Notes: a model not told the origin generated them from the letters alone. A stretch of 64,000 bases of DNA from Selaginella moellendorffii (GCF_000143415.4 NW_003314303.1:841285-905284); one strand, 5' to 3'; counted from the stretch's first letter, positions 21,110-33,362 are shown. Numbers and translations are program-made.

Positions 21110-22899
21110 GACCAGTGTTAGGGTCAGGCCTAGGAGTGGATGATCGGGGCAGAGGTCATTTTGGGAGTTTGAGCGACTCGATTTCTGGGTAATGTAGTGA
21201 CTAAGGATTGTTAAGCTTTCTCAGAAAAATAAAAAAATTAATTTTATGGTGAAAATAGCCAAACGACGTCCTCAGGAAATTTCGTATGAAACCAGGTCAA
21301 GACTGGCACATTGACATGACTGACTGACTGATACTTCGAAAGCAAAAGTCTATCAAAGATAAACATTTTCCCACTTAGTTTTGCTGTTACAGGGTGCAGC
21401 ACGAAAGCAGAACATAACAGAACAGAAACAGCGGTAATGGCCAGAGCTTCACTTTTAGTCTGGAAATATGCCTGTGCTTCACTTGGACAATTCATCCTTC
21501 CTGTTGCTTTTTGAAGTAACTTAGCTATTTAAGACCTCATTTCCATATAAATAAGCTCTCATTTTGCTTATTAATTATTAACCTTGGGTCCTTGACAAGC
21601 TTTTGACTTGACTAAATAAATAAGCCTCCCTGTTTCGATTGCCAACTCGCGGGCGCTTGCTCGGATCCTTGCTCAAATCCTTCATTGGGACGTAAGGAGT
21701 CCGAGATATACTGGTTGTCCAATTTCTCTGTCCGGGTTCCACGTTTCTGTGTATATCCGTATTCACCGCCCTCATCACAGCCGTAGCGCTATTCCAGTCC
21801 GGCTATTCTCAAGACGTCGGACAAACTCAGCATGCAATCATGAACTCCGACCAACTAGCAAAAGAGCGTTAGCGAGGATGGTACCATCGACTGGCGCAAT
21901 GGACCTATCGACTTGGTGTTAATTTTGCTCACATCCTGGATAGCACCACAGGGTTCCAAAACGGGTGGATGCAGACCGCCACTGCTAAACACCCGCAGAA
22001 AAAATTTACTATCTACTCCAGGGCGCTCAACTCTCGTTTGGAACTGGGACAACAAATTTATTTGCACTGAACTCCTACAGCACGACGCGACACAGCACAA
22101 TGAATCAGGACCGGCCCCCACAAATTGCACGTAGAAGTTGGCCGATGGACAATCCCAAAGACACCTAGAGAACAGCGAACATGCCTGCTGTTTGAACTAC
22201 AGGTTGAAGATCTTCAACATTTCGTCCAGCTCTGTTCAGCTTATGACTTCATCCGTCGACTCGTTCCACAACTCAATTGGGAGACAAACTCACTTGAGCA
22301 GATCATGGGCACACCAGAACTAACAATTTATATACAAGCTTACCTCCATGATTGAACAACGCCCTGACTTCCCCTTCCTCCTCACGACACCAGCAGCCCA
22401 CAGATAAGTATTCGTCCCACGCTCTCACAGGGGGCGCTCCCGGACGCAAAACAGGTTGTTGTTGTTGTTGTTGCATTCTGGTTGTGGTGCGTGTCATCCA
22501 TGTTTGAAGTGCTTGGACTGTCCACTCTTCCTTGTACTCCGGGTGTTGGAGAATCTCCACTGAGGCCGAAGGCTGTAGTCCAGTACGACGACATCAGCAA
22601 TTACGCTGCAAAGAAATGGCCTTCGCTACTCGGGAAGAGCTGAAAACAATGACTGATGACGAGAAGAGTAGCACAGAAGTGATCTTTGCAACAATAGTTG
22701 GCGCTGATATCGACACTGTCATCAGTAGTGCAGGGACGGAATTTCAGGAGAGTAACTTCCAAAAACAGCCAAGACAGAGTCTCACGTAGGAAAGAAGAAA
22801 ACAAGAGGAGCCAGAGCACGTCTTATGGTGGTGAGAATTCTTCTTCAAAACCAAAGCAAGGCAAGTATTTCTCCCATACTCCTTGTTATGTCAAGTTTT
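21110..22899. other. Intergenic region without recognised gene
   Basis: Short open frames exist on both strands but none shows a known family. A short GTT repeat lies near 22453-22470. The first few hundred bases are expected to carry the promoter and 5' UTR of the receptor kinase. A spliced gene of unknown type around 22300-22820 cannot be excluded. Confidence 0.5.
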
Positions 22900-24120
22900 C
22901 TATAAAAAACTTTCTCATGATAAAAAATTTTCAACACAGGAGCAAAGATACAATACTATTTCAAATGCTAAAATGCCACTTAACACTTCTCATCCCAACT
23001 ATGAATAGGGCCTGTTTTAATGTAATCTAGAGAAGATCAATCAAAGGAACAACTATCTCTAAGAAGTCCTTCATAAATCAATAAAAAACTCCAATTATAC
23101 CAAGGAAATTATGAAGACCATACACTAAACTAATCAACCATAACCTAGATCTTTATGGGATCAAGCATGGAAATCAAATATTTTAAATATCCAGTCTCTT
23201 CTAAAAAAACTCATACTTGGATAACTTGAAGTATTTTCCTTTAAAAGTTGCAAAACATTTTACACATGTATCTTATGTTCCTCTATTAAAAACTTGTAGT
23301 GACCTATTCTTATCCAGAATGCAATTTTTGAAACACCCTTTAGCTTGACATAAATTTGATGATACCCTTATCTCAAATCAATCTTTATAAAATATTCAAC
23401 ACCACAAAGATAATCGAGCAAACCATTGATACAAGGGATTGAGAAAATATTCTTCAATGTCCTATTATTTAATCCTTTGTAGTTTATAGAGACATCTTTC
23501 TTCTTGATCATCACCATTGAAGTAGCCTAAGGAGACTTGCTTATCTATAATTACCCTTTTTAAAGGTACTCAGCAAGCTATTTATTAATCTCCTCATCTT
23601 CAATGGGACTAATATGAGTTGATAAATAGTAACTTTAGAAACAAAGTCAATCTCATGTTGAATCTCACATTCTAGGGGTAAAATATCAAGCAACACATCT
23701 AAAAATATATTATAAAACTCCTTTTGAATGTAGTTCACACAAGCCTTATGTTTACAAATATACTCTAAATTAAACATGATCATATTAGAAAGAAATGGCA
23801 AAAAAAACTAACTATCTTATGTGTGCAATTCATCAACTCTAAAGCATTAATGAATAGAATATCACTATTGTTTATCCCAACAATCTCTTTTATCAACTTT
23901 GATATTAATGAAATGAATAAAGAGCAAACTTTAAACCCTTCTTGACCTTTTGTTGCACATCCACAAAGTTCAAACTTTTGATGAAACATTGCACCTTTAG
24001 TAGCTCATAGAAAGATTCTAGAAGTAAAGACATGTGTGCATAACTATAAAATTTTAAACACCATGCTTGAATTTTGAGGATTTCTTGAGTTTTCTTCATT
24101 TTTAGGGTAAGAATAATCAT
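22900..24120 (-). mobile_element. Degenerate Ty3/gypsy reverse-transcriptase relic
   Basis: Minus-strand reading shows a decayed pol. Around 23690-23540, ILPLECEIQHEIDFVS followed by PLKMRRLINSLLSTFKKGN corresponds to the segment just before the RT active region. Around 23540-23470 are traces of the stretch normally reading VKKKDG and VDYRGLN. Around 23150-23030, SLVYGLHNFLGI followed by EIVVPLIDLL corresponds to the post-RT thumb. Several stops interrupt it. No LTRs were found. The location of gag or protease upstream (23800-24120) is uncertain. Confidence 0.7.
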
Positions 24121-25639
24121 TTTCTTCTCTTCATATCTGGATTGCTAATTAATTTTGGCAATGAAGCAAATACCTTTATAAATCTTGCTGACCATTTCAT
24201 TCTAGCATAAAAAAATTCTTAATTCCATGTTTGGAGTGTAGTATGCAAATAAGTTTTCTTCATCTCGTATATAATAATTATTTCAAAAGCTCAATACATA
24301 ATGGAAATTCCCTAATTTTTATTTTTTTTCTTTCTCTAAAGTCATTATATGTGAGTTTTGGTTTAGGATCAAGCGATTTATAATGTTTTTCTCTTGTGCT
24401 CTTTTATTTGAAGCATCAAAAAAGTTTCAGGCATTCTTGGATGAATTTGAGCAACATAAGTTGATCTTTCTTTACATGGTTAAATAGATCTTGGATAAGG
24501 ATTTCTATCAAATAAAATTTTAGGAGTTAGCAGCCTGAGATCTTCACTTAGATATATGTTTATTAGTTTTAGTGAGAGTTTTGAATGTGTTTGAGTGAGA
24601 TTTTTAGGGTTTATATTTTTTACAAGATTGTTATACATGTTTCTAGCTTTGTAATAAATTTAGTTTCATGATTTTTTAAGCTTTTTATGAGACTTTTAAG
24701 GGTTTTTATTTTGAGCTTTGTATCATTGAATATGTGAGAAATTTTTTAAAGGTTGAGAGATTTTTCTTGATGTTTTATCCTTTGCATCATCTCATGGTTT
24801 TTTTTATTGTCTTGGAATGTGTCTAGTTGCTTATCTTTCATGTTTAGTTCTTTAATTGAGAGACATTTATTTGAGTGGAGAGCGAGATCTAACATATAAT
24901 GAGTGCACAAAAGGCTAGAAAGTGTTATAGGGAGTGATTTCAGAATTTAGTAAAATTTAGAATTTCAGAAAAGGTGATTAGCAAATAAAACCTTGTGATT
25001 TGAGCTTTTTAAACTCTTCATTAACATTGCAATAAATACCTAGTTTTGGCATTTGGCATATCTCAAAGGTTTGATACCCATTTGTATTGTATTCCTCTTA
25101 CACACCCATGACTCAAAGAAAGGTTCTTAAGGCTTAAACACAAATTTAACTACTAGATAACACTATCTACAAATAAGTCTTCATCATCCACAATAGATTT
25201 CAGAGAGGAGAGCAACCAAAACATTGCACCAATGGCGCTAGCTATCCACTTTCTTTATAGAACAATGAAACTCCCAGAGTTCTATCCTGGATCAAACTTG
25301 TGGTCATGTTAACCAATTTCAAGGTTACTTGAGGTACAACCAAATAATTGAAGATGCCATTCCAAAAATTATTCTTAAGATCCTTGAAGGCAAATGCAAT
25401 AGATTGGGTATCTTCCTTGCTTCTAGATGAGTGATGATCATATTAATGATACAAGTTCTTTAAGTAGTTTAGAATGGAGAAAATTGACTAACAACTCTAC
25501 ATAGAGTTGTTTTCATTTTAGCAAATAGTGCAAGAGAGTGTGGTGAATACACTATCTAGTTCAAGAAGCATTGATGTGTGTGTTTGTTATAGAGGCTAAT
25601 TATAAATGAGAAGCCTGTAATGTCAACATTTGTCTAAGG
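24121..25639. other. AT-rich stretch, nothing recognised
   Basis: Very AT-rich, with no open frame of interest on either strand. It may be decayed retroelement LTR or untranslated sequence related to the relics on both sides, but no specific motif supports that. Confidence 0.6.
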
Positions 25640-28004
25640 ACTCAAGTTTGGAGTGCAACATAAAACTTGTGAAGTATCATTTGACCACATATTAGAGGTG
25701 GAGAAATACATGCTTTTTGAGCTTGGCATGCACCATGACATCCACTCTCATGCAGGCTTCCAAGCCCCAATGTGTGCCATTGCCCAACTAACACATGTCA
25801 TTGAGAACAAAATGCTGGCAGCAATTGAGTCGGCACTCAACAAGCTAAAGGAGTACTGGGCACTTGTGTAGTAGTAGACCTAGTAGCAAGAGAAGCTTGT
25901 GGAGGAGCTACAACCACTCAAAATTCAAACTAAAACTCAATGATATTGTTAATGATGTGAAGAATGCAAAGTTGATACACACAACATTGCAAGGTGTTAG
26001 AATCTCCATTTGGAACTTTGACCTTAATATGTCCAACAACAACCTTCTATGGATAATATTTTGTTAGCACCATCATCAATTGGGTACCTGCAATTATTTA
26101 ACTAAAGAGCCATTAAAGGCACCACCGTCAAACGATTGTGGCAAATTCCCGATGAACACCATCTATATTGTGGGTGAGTAATAGCTAAGGTCTCCACACA
26201 AAATTAAAAGAAGTAGTAAACTACTATTGAGGAGCTAAACTTATCACTAGCCTCAACCCTAACAACTTTTTCTCCTCCATCTCTCACTACTTGCAAATTA
26301 TCTTTCTTGAAGGCATTTACAGTAGCATATGCATCTTCACTTATATCTCAAGATTTGGCATTTACATGAACTCCAAACTTAACTAGTATGCCACTAAGAG
26401 GGGCCTCCATGATAACAAGTGGTTGCCCAAGCACTCTCATCAATCAAGTCTTAGCAACACTAATTACAACAATCATCAATGCACTTTATCACCAATTTTT
26501 GGGATTTTGGCAGCAACTTGAGACTTCAGTGAGTGGTCTCAATGGTGTGGCTTTGTCTTAAGCCCTAGACATAATTCTCATTTTAATCATCAATGCTAGA
26601 GCTGCTCTTGATCTAACATTCATTGTCTTGACAACAATTGCAAGCATCAATGTGGAGGCTTTTGTTAACTCAGGCTCCACCACCAACATCCTCTCTTTGA
26701 CAATGGCTCAGCAAGTAAGTCTCTAAATCAAAGAGTACTCAAAAGTCATATTGAAGACCTTTTTCAATCACACTATCACTTTAGTGGGGATTTGTTGTGG
26801 CACTACCTATTTAGTTCATGGCCACAAGTCTACAATCACCTTTTTTATTGTGGACTATGTTGCTTTGGGAGCATCCTCACATATGCTATCAATGATCCTC
26901 AACTGGCCATAACTAAATGCAACTCCATGCTCCTTTGACTTGAGCATAGCCAAATGTAAATTAGATAAGGTAGTGAGCAAGTGACCATCCTCAATTTAAA
27001 GGGATAGGTTGTGGAATTCTAAATGACACTAGTTAGACCAGAGTTTCCATTTGAGCCAGCAAGTCCCAACAGTGATACCATGTTAAAGTTTGAGATGCTA
27101 AAGTGCAACATGATCGGCCTTTTTTATACCATCTAGATAGTCTCACCCTTTGACTATGTGACCAATCACACTTGCTCAGGCTCCAAGAAACACGAGATCT
27201 AGTCAAGATTCTATATGTTCCTCAAATACCCAAGAAAGAGGAGGAGAGCAAAAATGCAATGGCGGCTTTGGGGAGTGACTTTTCTGCCTCAGGTTAGGGT
27301 GGGGTGACATAGTAGACACTCTACAATTTCCCTTCATGCAGCTAAAGGTGTTGGATGTAATTCTTCCTAGCTCTCACTTGCTACCTTTCATTGAGACTCA
27401 TGATGCCAACTTGAGTGTGCCCTTGGGAGTAGAGGAGGCACCTCTTGAGCATATGAAGAGTCAGGACCAGCCCATAGATGAACTATGGCCACTAGACAAG
27501 ATCCCTACTCTTCAACATGAGAAAGCATTGTAAGTTCTTTCTATGATGTTGTATTTATCTTGCTTCTACAGGAAATCTTCCAAGGCACATGAACTTTATC
27601 ATGTGACCTTGTGAGCTTGGATGTGAATACATTAGCAATGATTTAGAGACTATTTTCAATTGTGACACCTTCTCTAGACTTTCTAGAGGCCTCTTTTGGG
27701 GCTCTCAACACTCACATGGAGCAGCCAAATAAGACACATGCATACATGAAGCTCCTATAATCACTACTTGCAAAAGGTGGTAATAGTGCCAGATTCATTC
27801 TTATAGTAGCTTGGTTTTCTTCTCCAGCTTTCCAGCACCCAAAGGTTGCACCAGCTCATTGGAATAACAAGATCCCAATCGAAGCATCACTCAATGAGAT
27901 CATGGCATCTTTTGTGGCTAACACCATGGAACTTGTCCACCAAATTCATGATGACTTAGGCCACATTTTAAACTTTGGAGACACACTGTCCCAGTACACA
28001 AGAG

Positions 28005-28009
28005 CTCTA
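28005..28009. repeat. Target-site duplication CTCTA (left copy)
   Basis: CTCTA directly abuts the left LTR. The identical CTCTA at 28739-28743 abuts the right LTR, the 5-bp duplication expected from LTR-retrotransposon integrase. Confidence 0.9.
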
Positions 28010-28202
28010 TGTAAGCAACCAAAGGGAACGACTTGATAAACGATCCATGGGGTTCAAATATAGAGGGAAAGGGCCCATGAACAAGAGTGCACCCCCTTTT
28101 CCAATCGGTTAAGGGTTTTGGGATATTTGGGGTTAAGCGTCCTTGGGTTTGAATAGTACTGGGCTGGGTGACCTCCCGGAAGTCCAAACTTAGGAGTTTA
28201 CA
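28010..28202 (+). repeat. Cassandra 5' LTR
   Basis: 193-bp LTR with TG...CA ends. It differs from the 3' LTR at about seven positions (six substitutions and one single-base indel by eye). It contains the 5S-like segment. Confidence 0.92.
28131..28185 (+). promoter_or_regulatory. 5S rRNA-derived polymerase III internal promoter in LTR
   Basis: The stretch runs from GGTTAAGCGTCCTTGGG through AATAGTACTGGGCTGGG and GTGACCTCC to AAGTCC. It parallels the A box, intermediate element and C box of plant 5S rRNA with several substitutions. It is part of the LTR and lacks a clear 5S 5' half, so it is not a functional rRNA gene. The same block recurs in the right LTR. Confidence 0.85.
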
Positions 28203-28204
28203 TT

Positions 28205-28216
28205 TGGTATCGGAGC
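28205..28216 (+). promoter_or_regulatory. Primer-binding site, initiator tRNA-Met type
   Basis: TGGTATCGGAGC lies two bases inside the 5' LTR. It is complementary to the 3' end of initiator tRNA-Met except for one position (the usual form is TGGTATCAGAGC). It supports the assignment to Cassandra and the plus orientation. Confidence 0.88.
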
Positions 28217-28484
28217 GGTCTTGGGTCCGACTCTGTTGGTTGGCTAAGGGAATCGCACCACATGTTGATTGACATCTGGCTGGTCCAGTTTGCTCCTGCT
28301 GGGCTCGACCCAAGGGGTAGGGTGTCAAGAGAGCGGGGCTCTCCCGTCGGAGCGGTCTTGGGTCCGACTCTGTTGGTTGGCTAAGGGAATCGCACCACAT
28401 GTTGATTGACATCTGGCTGGTCCAGTTTGCTCCCGCTGGGCTCGACCCGAGGGGTAGGGTGTCAAGAGAGCGAGGCTCTCGGGA
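28211..28484 (+). repeat. 137-bp tandem duplication inside Cassandra
   Basis: Two copies of a segment starting CGGAGCGGTCTTGGG at 28211 and 28348, nearly identical. Each copy starts within the primer-binding site, so the second begins with a partial copy of that site. Confidence 0.9.
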
Positions 28485-28544
28485 GAGCTGCGGCTCTCAG
28501 CTTCCGTTCACGAGGGCGTGAACTTGCAGGGAAGCGTGGTGGAT

Positions 28545-28738
28545 TGTAAGCAACCAAAGGGAACGACTTGAGAAACAATCCATGGGGTTCAAATATAGAG
28601 GGAAAGGGCCCATGAACAAGAGTGCACCCCCTTTTCCAATCGGTTAAGGGTCTTGGAATATTTGGGGTTAAGCGTCCTTGGGTTTGAATAGTACTGGGTT
28701 GGGTGACCTCCCGAGAAGTCCAAACTTAGAAGTTTACA
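28545..28738 (+). repeat. Cassandra 3' LTR
   Basis: 194-bp right LTR, TGTAAG to TTTACA, preceded by a fairly purine-rich stretch ending GTGGTGGAT that may act as polypurine tract. Confidence 0.92.
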
Positions 28739-28900
28739 CTCTAGACCTTATAACACATAGCAAAGTTCCATTCTTAGTCACTCGCAATCATCATTTGATT
28801 ATTCTCAAATTCACTACAGTTGTTTTGTCCACCACTCACTACATTTGTCTAGCAAGAGCTTACAATATAAAAAGAAGTTATATGTCCAACCTTCATGAGC

Positions 28901-29575
28901 AAATAAGATTGATTGGCATATGATTTCACTATATATACTAAGTTAGTTTGCTGAAGCTAATTTACCTATATTGGCTCAAAATTAAAGATTAATATAATAG
29001 ATAATATCAAAAGGTTTAATATTTATCATGGTAAGAATTTATATAAATATACAATAGAATTATAGTTGAATGACACTGAGTTCTCCTGGAAAATCTTAAA
29101 TAATGCCTTACCCAATCGCAACTAATCTCATTTATTTATCAATATACATATTACATTTTATTAGATCTAAACAATTGTATCAAAATTATTTATCATTGAG
29201 CTAAAGTCACCTTACTTTTTGCAATATACATTACAATAATTTTATAATAGTTAATTAAAGCCAAAACATGAGCTAACTAATAACCAACATTAATCAATTA
29301 GAATGAACATCCTAATCCAGCAAAGTGCAGCTGTTTCAAAGTTTGAAATTTTAAATTTTTTATTTGAAACTACAATGTGAAATTATAATTTATAGTAAAG
29401 GTACAAAAACATTAGTATTCAAATTTACAAAGGAGAATAATTTTGCATATTAAAGAACTCCATACATGTATGCTTTTACATATCTAAATACAGATCCCAA
29501 AGACGTGTACATTCTGGACCGCACCACAATCTCGCATAAGCTTGCTAGGGCTCGATCGATCGATCATCTGCCGTG
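28901..29575. other. AT-rich intergenic stretch
   Basis: Nothing recognisable is seen here. The last roughly 100 bp lose the strong AT bias and probably form the promoter and leader of the coiled-coil gene. Confidence 0.6.
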
Positions 29576-30521
29576 ATGGATCTCAAATGGGATCAAGGAT
29601 TTTGGGGCAGCTTCGCCAAGAGAGCCAAGGAGGCACTTTATGAATCTGGCGGTGCGGCTCCATCGAGACCACAGGTAAAGCCAATTCGCAAAGATCTTTC
29701 TAAATTCTATTGTGATCCGAGGCAGGACGAGCAATCCTCTACCCCGCAAGCGCAAGCTCCTGGTTTGCAAAAAGGGTTTGACGTGATCGCTACTTCACTG
29801 TCGCGGATCGGTGATACGCTTGGAAACGCTATAGAGGTATGCGTAGTGGAATCGAGGTAGAAAAGATTAAATTTGTGACACAGGGAAGCTTGAATGTTCT
29901 CGCTCCAGAACCGAAGCACAACGTTAAGTCAAAGACCGCATTGCTCAAAGAGGAAGCGGAGATCGTCCTCACAAAACCGAATGTGGACGATCAAACTCAA
30001 CTCAAAGCTTCTCGGGACGTAAGCCCATCACCTCTTTTCTTTCGAGCTACTCTCCAAATCTTTCTCGACCCAGGTTGCGATGGCGATGGCATCCAAAGTA
30101 AAGCTCCTCGTCCGCGAGCTCAAGACCGTGAAGAAGAACCTCGCGGATATGAGAGATCGATGCTCGCAGCTCGAGCAAGAGAACCAGCGCCTTCGGGACA
30201 GTGTGGAGAAGGGCCCAAGGAGCGAAGACGACGATTTGGTACGTAAGATCAATCGCTCTAGACTAGATCACTTGAAACAGAGCTTTCTTCTCTTTGATCA
30301 TCGCTTGGAGAACTTACATGCTGCTTCTTTCCCAGGTGAGAAAGCAGCTCGAGACGCTTGTCGCCGAGAAATCGCGACTCTCCCAGCAAAACGCAAACTA
30401 CGCTCGAGAGAACCAATTCTTGCACGAAGTGATCGAATACCATCGATTGACAATGGAAGATGTGAGCTTGCTGGACGAGAGAATCGAAGAAATGGCCGAG
30501 ACAATGCAAGAAAATGGATGA
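29576..30521 (+). CDS. Plant coiled-coil protein of unknown function
   Basis: Four exons (29576-29836, 29884-30018, 30074-30238, 30336-30521) join in frame to 248 residues; splice sites are GT-AG and the total is a multiple of three. The N-terminal part begins [21 protein letters not shown] low-complexity middle follows, then a long coiled coil from about residue 135: [61 protein letters not shown] and [13 protein letters not shown]. No enzymatic domain is present. It resembles plant proteins loosely annotated as tropomyosin-like, but no function is claimed. The ATG at 29576 is preferred over the in-frame GTG one codon earlier. Confidence 0.82.
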
Positions 30522-30793
30522 TATGAATGATACACAGTGTCCATATCCATTCCTTGTGTGTAAAATTCTCCTACCAAAAGTTTTTATTTGCTAGCATATT
30601 CGCTGTTGGGATTCCCTTCCTTCCTCGAAGAAGACGTCGTCTACCTGATGGGGTGCGTGTAATGTTTTTTTTCTAGGTAAGGGAGCGCTAGGGTTTGTGG
30701 CGAGAGAGGAAGCACCAAGGCGCTGGATCGGCGCTGCGGCACAGACGGTATGACATTCTAGTCCATCAGGCAGTGCTATCGATCGAGGCGACC

Positions 30794-32488
30794 ATGGAGA
30801 GCAGTAATCCGGCACCATCGCTCTCCTCTTCGTCGCACGCCCAGCTCCCGGCCAGGATTTCTAGCCTTCTCCCCGCCTCGTTCTCCAGGATTTCGAGCTT
30901 ACTAGAGGTCTCGGGGCTGCTGAGAGGCGCTCCACAGGAACTAGGCCCTATGAACAGGGACAGGGACGAGAGTGGCGGAGCAGAGGTGTCGATCAGGATA
31001 ATTGCCGACTCTGGGTCGCCGAGGGAGAGTGGCTCGGGGCGCCCGCGGGCGGCCGATTCGATTGTCCAGGACGAGCAGAGTGGTTCCGATAGAGAGCTGG
31101 AAACCGAGGAGTCCACCACAATTGCTACCGCTGCTGGCGATCGTGAGGCCGTGAGGTATGATTTCCAGCACCTAGCTAAATGGGTCGAGCAGATCCTCCC
31201 ATTCTCGATTTTGTTGCTCGTGGTCTTCATACGCCAGCATCTCCAAGGTCTTTTTCTTGTTTTTCCTTCGTTTCTTCGCTCTCCATTTCTAACTTTGTGG
31301 CTTTCTTTGTGTTGAAGGTTTCCTTGTGACGCTTTGGATATCAGCTATTATGATCAAAGCGAATAGTCTTCTTCGTAAGCAGACGTCTCTAAGAGTAAGT
31401 GACTACCATTTTTCTTCTCCTCCAGCCCCCAGTTTGATGATATCTTTTTCTTCTTCTTCTTTCAGGGAGAGCGAAAAACGTACATTCTAGTGGTCCTTGC
31501 CGCATTTCTCATCCAACATGTCGAGGGTATATACTGGTGGTATCGTGCCGACGCTCTTTGGCGACCACTTGTTCTCCTCCCTCCGAAAGACATCCCAAAC
31601 TTTGCGGACGCGTTTTTCAATATTGTTTTGAATGGCAAGCAAATCCTATGACACTCTCTATCATTGCTGATCTCATACTTTATATTGTTTCTTTCTCAGA
31701 TACGATGGTCCGGTTGTCTGCCATGGCATTCAAGTGCGGTGTTCTTATATACTACAAGAAAGGCCGAGGACGTAACTATCGATGGCAGGTTAGTTTCTTC
31801 AATTAGTTTCGTCATGTCAATCGTGATTGTGTATCTCGATGCAGGGCCAAATATTGACTCTCACCGAGTATGTTGTTCTACTTTATCGAACTGTAATACC
31901 AGGACCAGTCTGGTACCGCTTCTTTTTAAACAAAGAGTATGGGAGCCTGTTTTCATCGCTGACAACAGGATTATACCTCACCTTCAAAGTCACATCGGTC
32001 CTTGAGAAGGCAAGTTTTATGCCTCCCAGTTTTCACTGCCTCTAAACTTTGTAAAAACCACACAGGTGCAAAAGTTCGCTACGGCAGTGAGATCGATTCT
32101 TCGCAGGGAAGTCCAATACGGTACATATGCAACGCATGAAGAGGTGAAGCCAATTAACTCGGGCTATAGTATTTCGAGTGACAATTGTGCACGATGGATG
32201 TTCCAGGTGCTCGCGGTAGGAGATCTGTGCGCTATATGCCAGGAAAAGATGCACGCCCCGATATCCTTGCTGTGCAAGCACGTCTTTTGCGAGGATTGCG
32301 TCTCCGAGTGGTACGTTTCATCAAATCTTCTGTGCAAGGGAGAGAATTTTCACGCGAGTTTTTCTTCGTTTTTGCTACACAGGTTTGAGAGGGAGCGAAC
32401 TTGTCCATTATGTCGATCGGTTGTGAAGTCGTCGGAGCTAAGATCTTTTGGCGATGGCTCCACGAGTCTCTTTGTACAGCTCTTTTAA
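30794..32488 (+). CDS. RNFT1-like multi-pass membrane RING E3 ubiquitin ligase
   Basis: Multi-exon gene of roughly 430 residues. The N-terminal third is Ser/Arg/Glu-rich and likely disordered. The centre has several membrane segments ([62 protein letters not shown]). The C terminus carries a C3HC4 RING finger, split by one intron: [20 protein letters not shown] then CEDCVSEW, then [14 protein letters not shown]. This layout (membrane core plus C-terminal RING) is that of RNFT1/RNFT2 and their plant homologues. They are ER-membrane ubiquitin ligases linked to ER quality control in animals; function here is inference. The start is the ATG at 30794. All eight zinc ligands are present. Confidence 0.88.
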
Positions 32489-32815
32489 AGAGAGAAGGGG
32501 CCAGCCAGTAAACAAGATTTTCGTCCACACTCTTTTAGTTTAGTTTGTTAACCATGCGGTGACGTGGTGTCCGATGTGGAAAAGCCCTAACCATCTCATC
32601 CACGGGCGGCCACGTCATCGCAGCTCTGCCTCTTGGCATTCCGTTGCTCCAATGGTGGTGCTATAATGTTTTTTTCCTCTTCTTCTTCTTCTTCGCGCAC
32701 AGAGGCCTTCTTTAAAGCGGGGGCGATGATCCGGCAGCGCGAGTGATCGATCCACCAAAATCAATCCTTTTGCTCGATCGATCGCTCATCGATCGATCGC
32801 GGGCGCGCAGCAGCA
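32489..32815. promoter_or_regulatory. Upstream region of the invertase gene
   Basis: 327 bp between the RING ligase stop and the invertase start. It includes a TTC-rich pyrimidine tract (about 32678-32693) and CGATCGAT repeats near 32775-32800, and presumably the promoter and leader. No defined element was identified. Confidence 0.35.
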
Positions 32816-33331
32816 ATGTCGTTCGCCAATGCGCTGGCGCTGGACACGAGCGACCGCGAGCAGCTGTCGGCGCGCGGGCTGGATCAATCCGGGGTGGCCG
32901 TGGCCCTGGCCAAGCCCATCAAGGCGATGCGCCTGATCGACTCGCAGCGGTCGCTGGACGAGAAGGCGCTGAGCGATCTCATCTCCTCGCCCCGCCCGGC
33001 GCCGCGGCCGCTGGAGACGGTCAAGAGCTCCGAGTGCCTCGAGGCGCTGGCGTCGCCCAGCTTGCGGATGATCGCGGGGCCAGCCAGCGCCGCCACGCCG
33101 CGATCGCCACTCCATCCCTACGAACCCAATCCCATGATCGCCGAGGCCTGGGACTCTCTCAGGAAATCGCTGGTTTACTTCCGGGGCAAGCCGGTTGGGA
33201 CCATCGCCGCGCTCGATCCAAACGAAGAAGCTCTCAACTACAACCAGGTATCGAGTTCTTTCCATAGAGTTTCTTTGCATTCCTCTTTCTTGCTTTGTTT
33301 TCTTCAAGCGTTTTCTTTTTCATCTTCCTCA

Positions 33332-33362
<31 letters not shown>

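Larger units (their letters stand above)
28010..28738 (+). mobile_element. Cassandra-type TRIM retrotransposon, complete
   Basis: Complete 729-bp non-coding element. Two near-identical direct repeats (28010-28202 and 28545-28738) begin TGTAAG and end TTTACA and are flanked by a perfect 5-bp duplication CTCTA (28005-28009 and 28739-28743). Two bases after the first LTR lies TGGTATCGGAGC, the initiator-tRNA-Met primer-binding site with one mismatch. Each LTR carries the 3' half of a 5S rRNA sequence including GTTAAGCG, GGGTGACCTCC and AAGTCC, the internal polymerase III control region. These are the defining traits of Cassandra elements: miniature, protein-less, 5S-bearing LTRs that depend on enzymes from other elements. 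The internal region holds a 137-bp tandem duplication. The LTRs differ at about seven positions, so the insertion is moderately old. Confidence 0.92.
25640..28900 (+). mobile_element. Decayed LTR-retrotransposon (gag zinc knuckle and protease), host of the Cassandra insertion
   Basis: Plus-strand relic with many stops. Near 25953-25996 the sequence encodes CEECKVDTHNIARC, an exact C-X2-C-X4-H-X4-C gag zinc knuckle. Near 26650-26720 it encodes VEAFVNSGSTTNILS, the usual retropepsin flap and active-site layout with Asn where the catalytic Asp is expected. This order (gag knuckle, then protease) fits Ty3/gypsy. 27000-28009 and 28739-28900 continue with weakly coding sequence. Reading across the Cassandra insertion, minus one target-site copy, gives a continuous frame, so the TRIM landed in this relic. 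Confidence 0.6.

Noticed and set aside
22303-22600. Minus-strand ORF with a Gln run as a possible transcription factor
   Set aside because: The Gln run comes from a short CAA microsatellite; no domain is visible on either side.
28131-28185. 5S rRNA gene
   Set aside because: Only the 3' control-region half is similar, with several changes, and it lies within a Cassandra LTR repeated at both ends.
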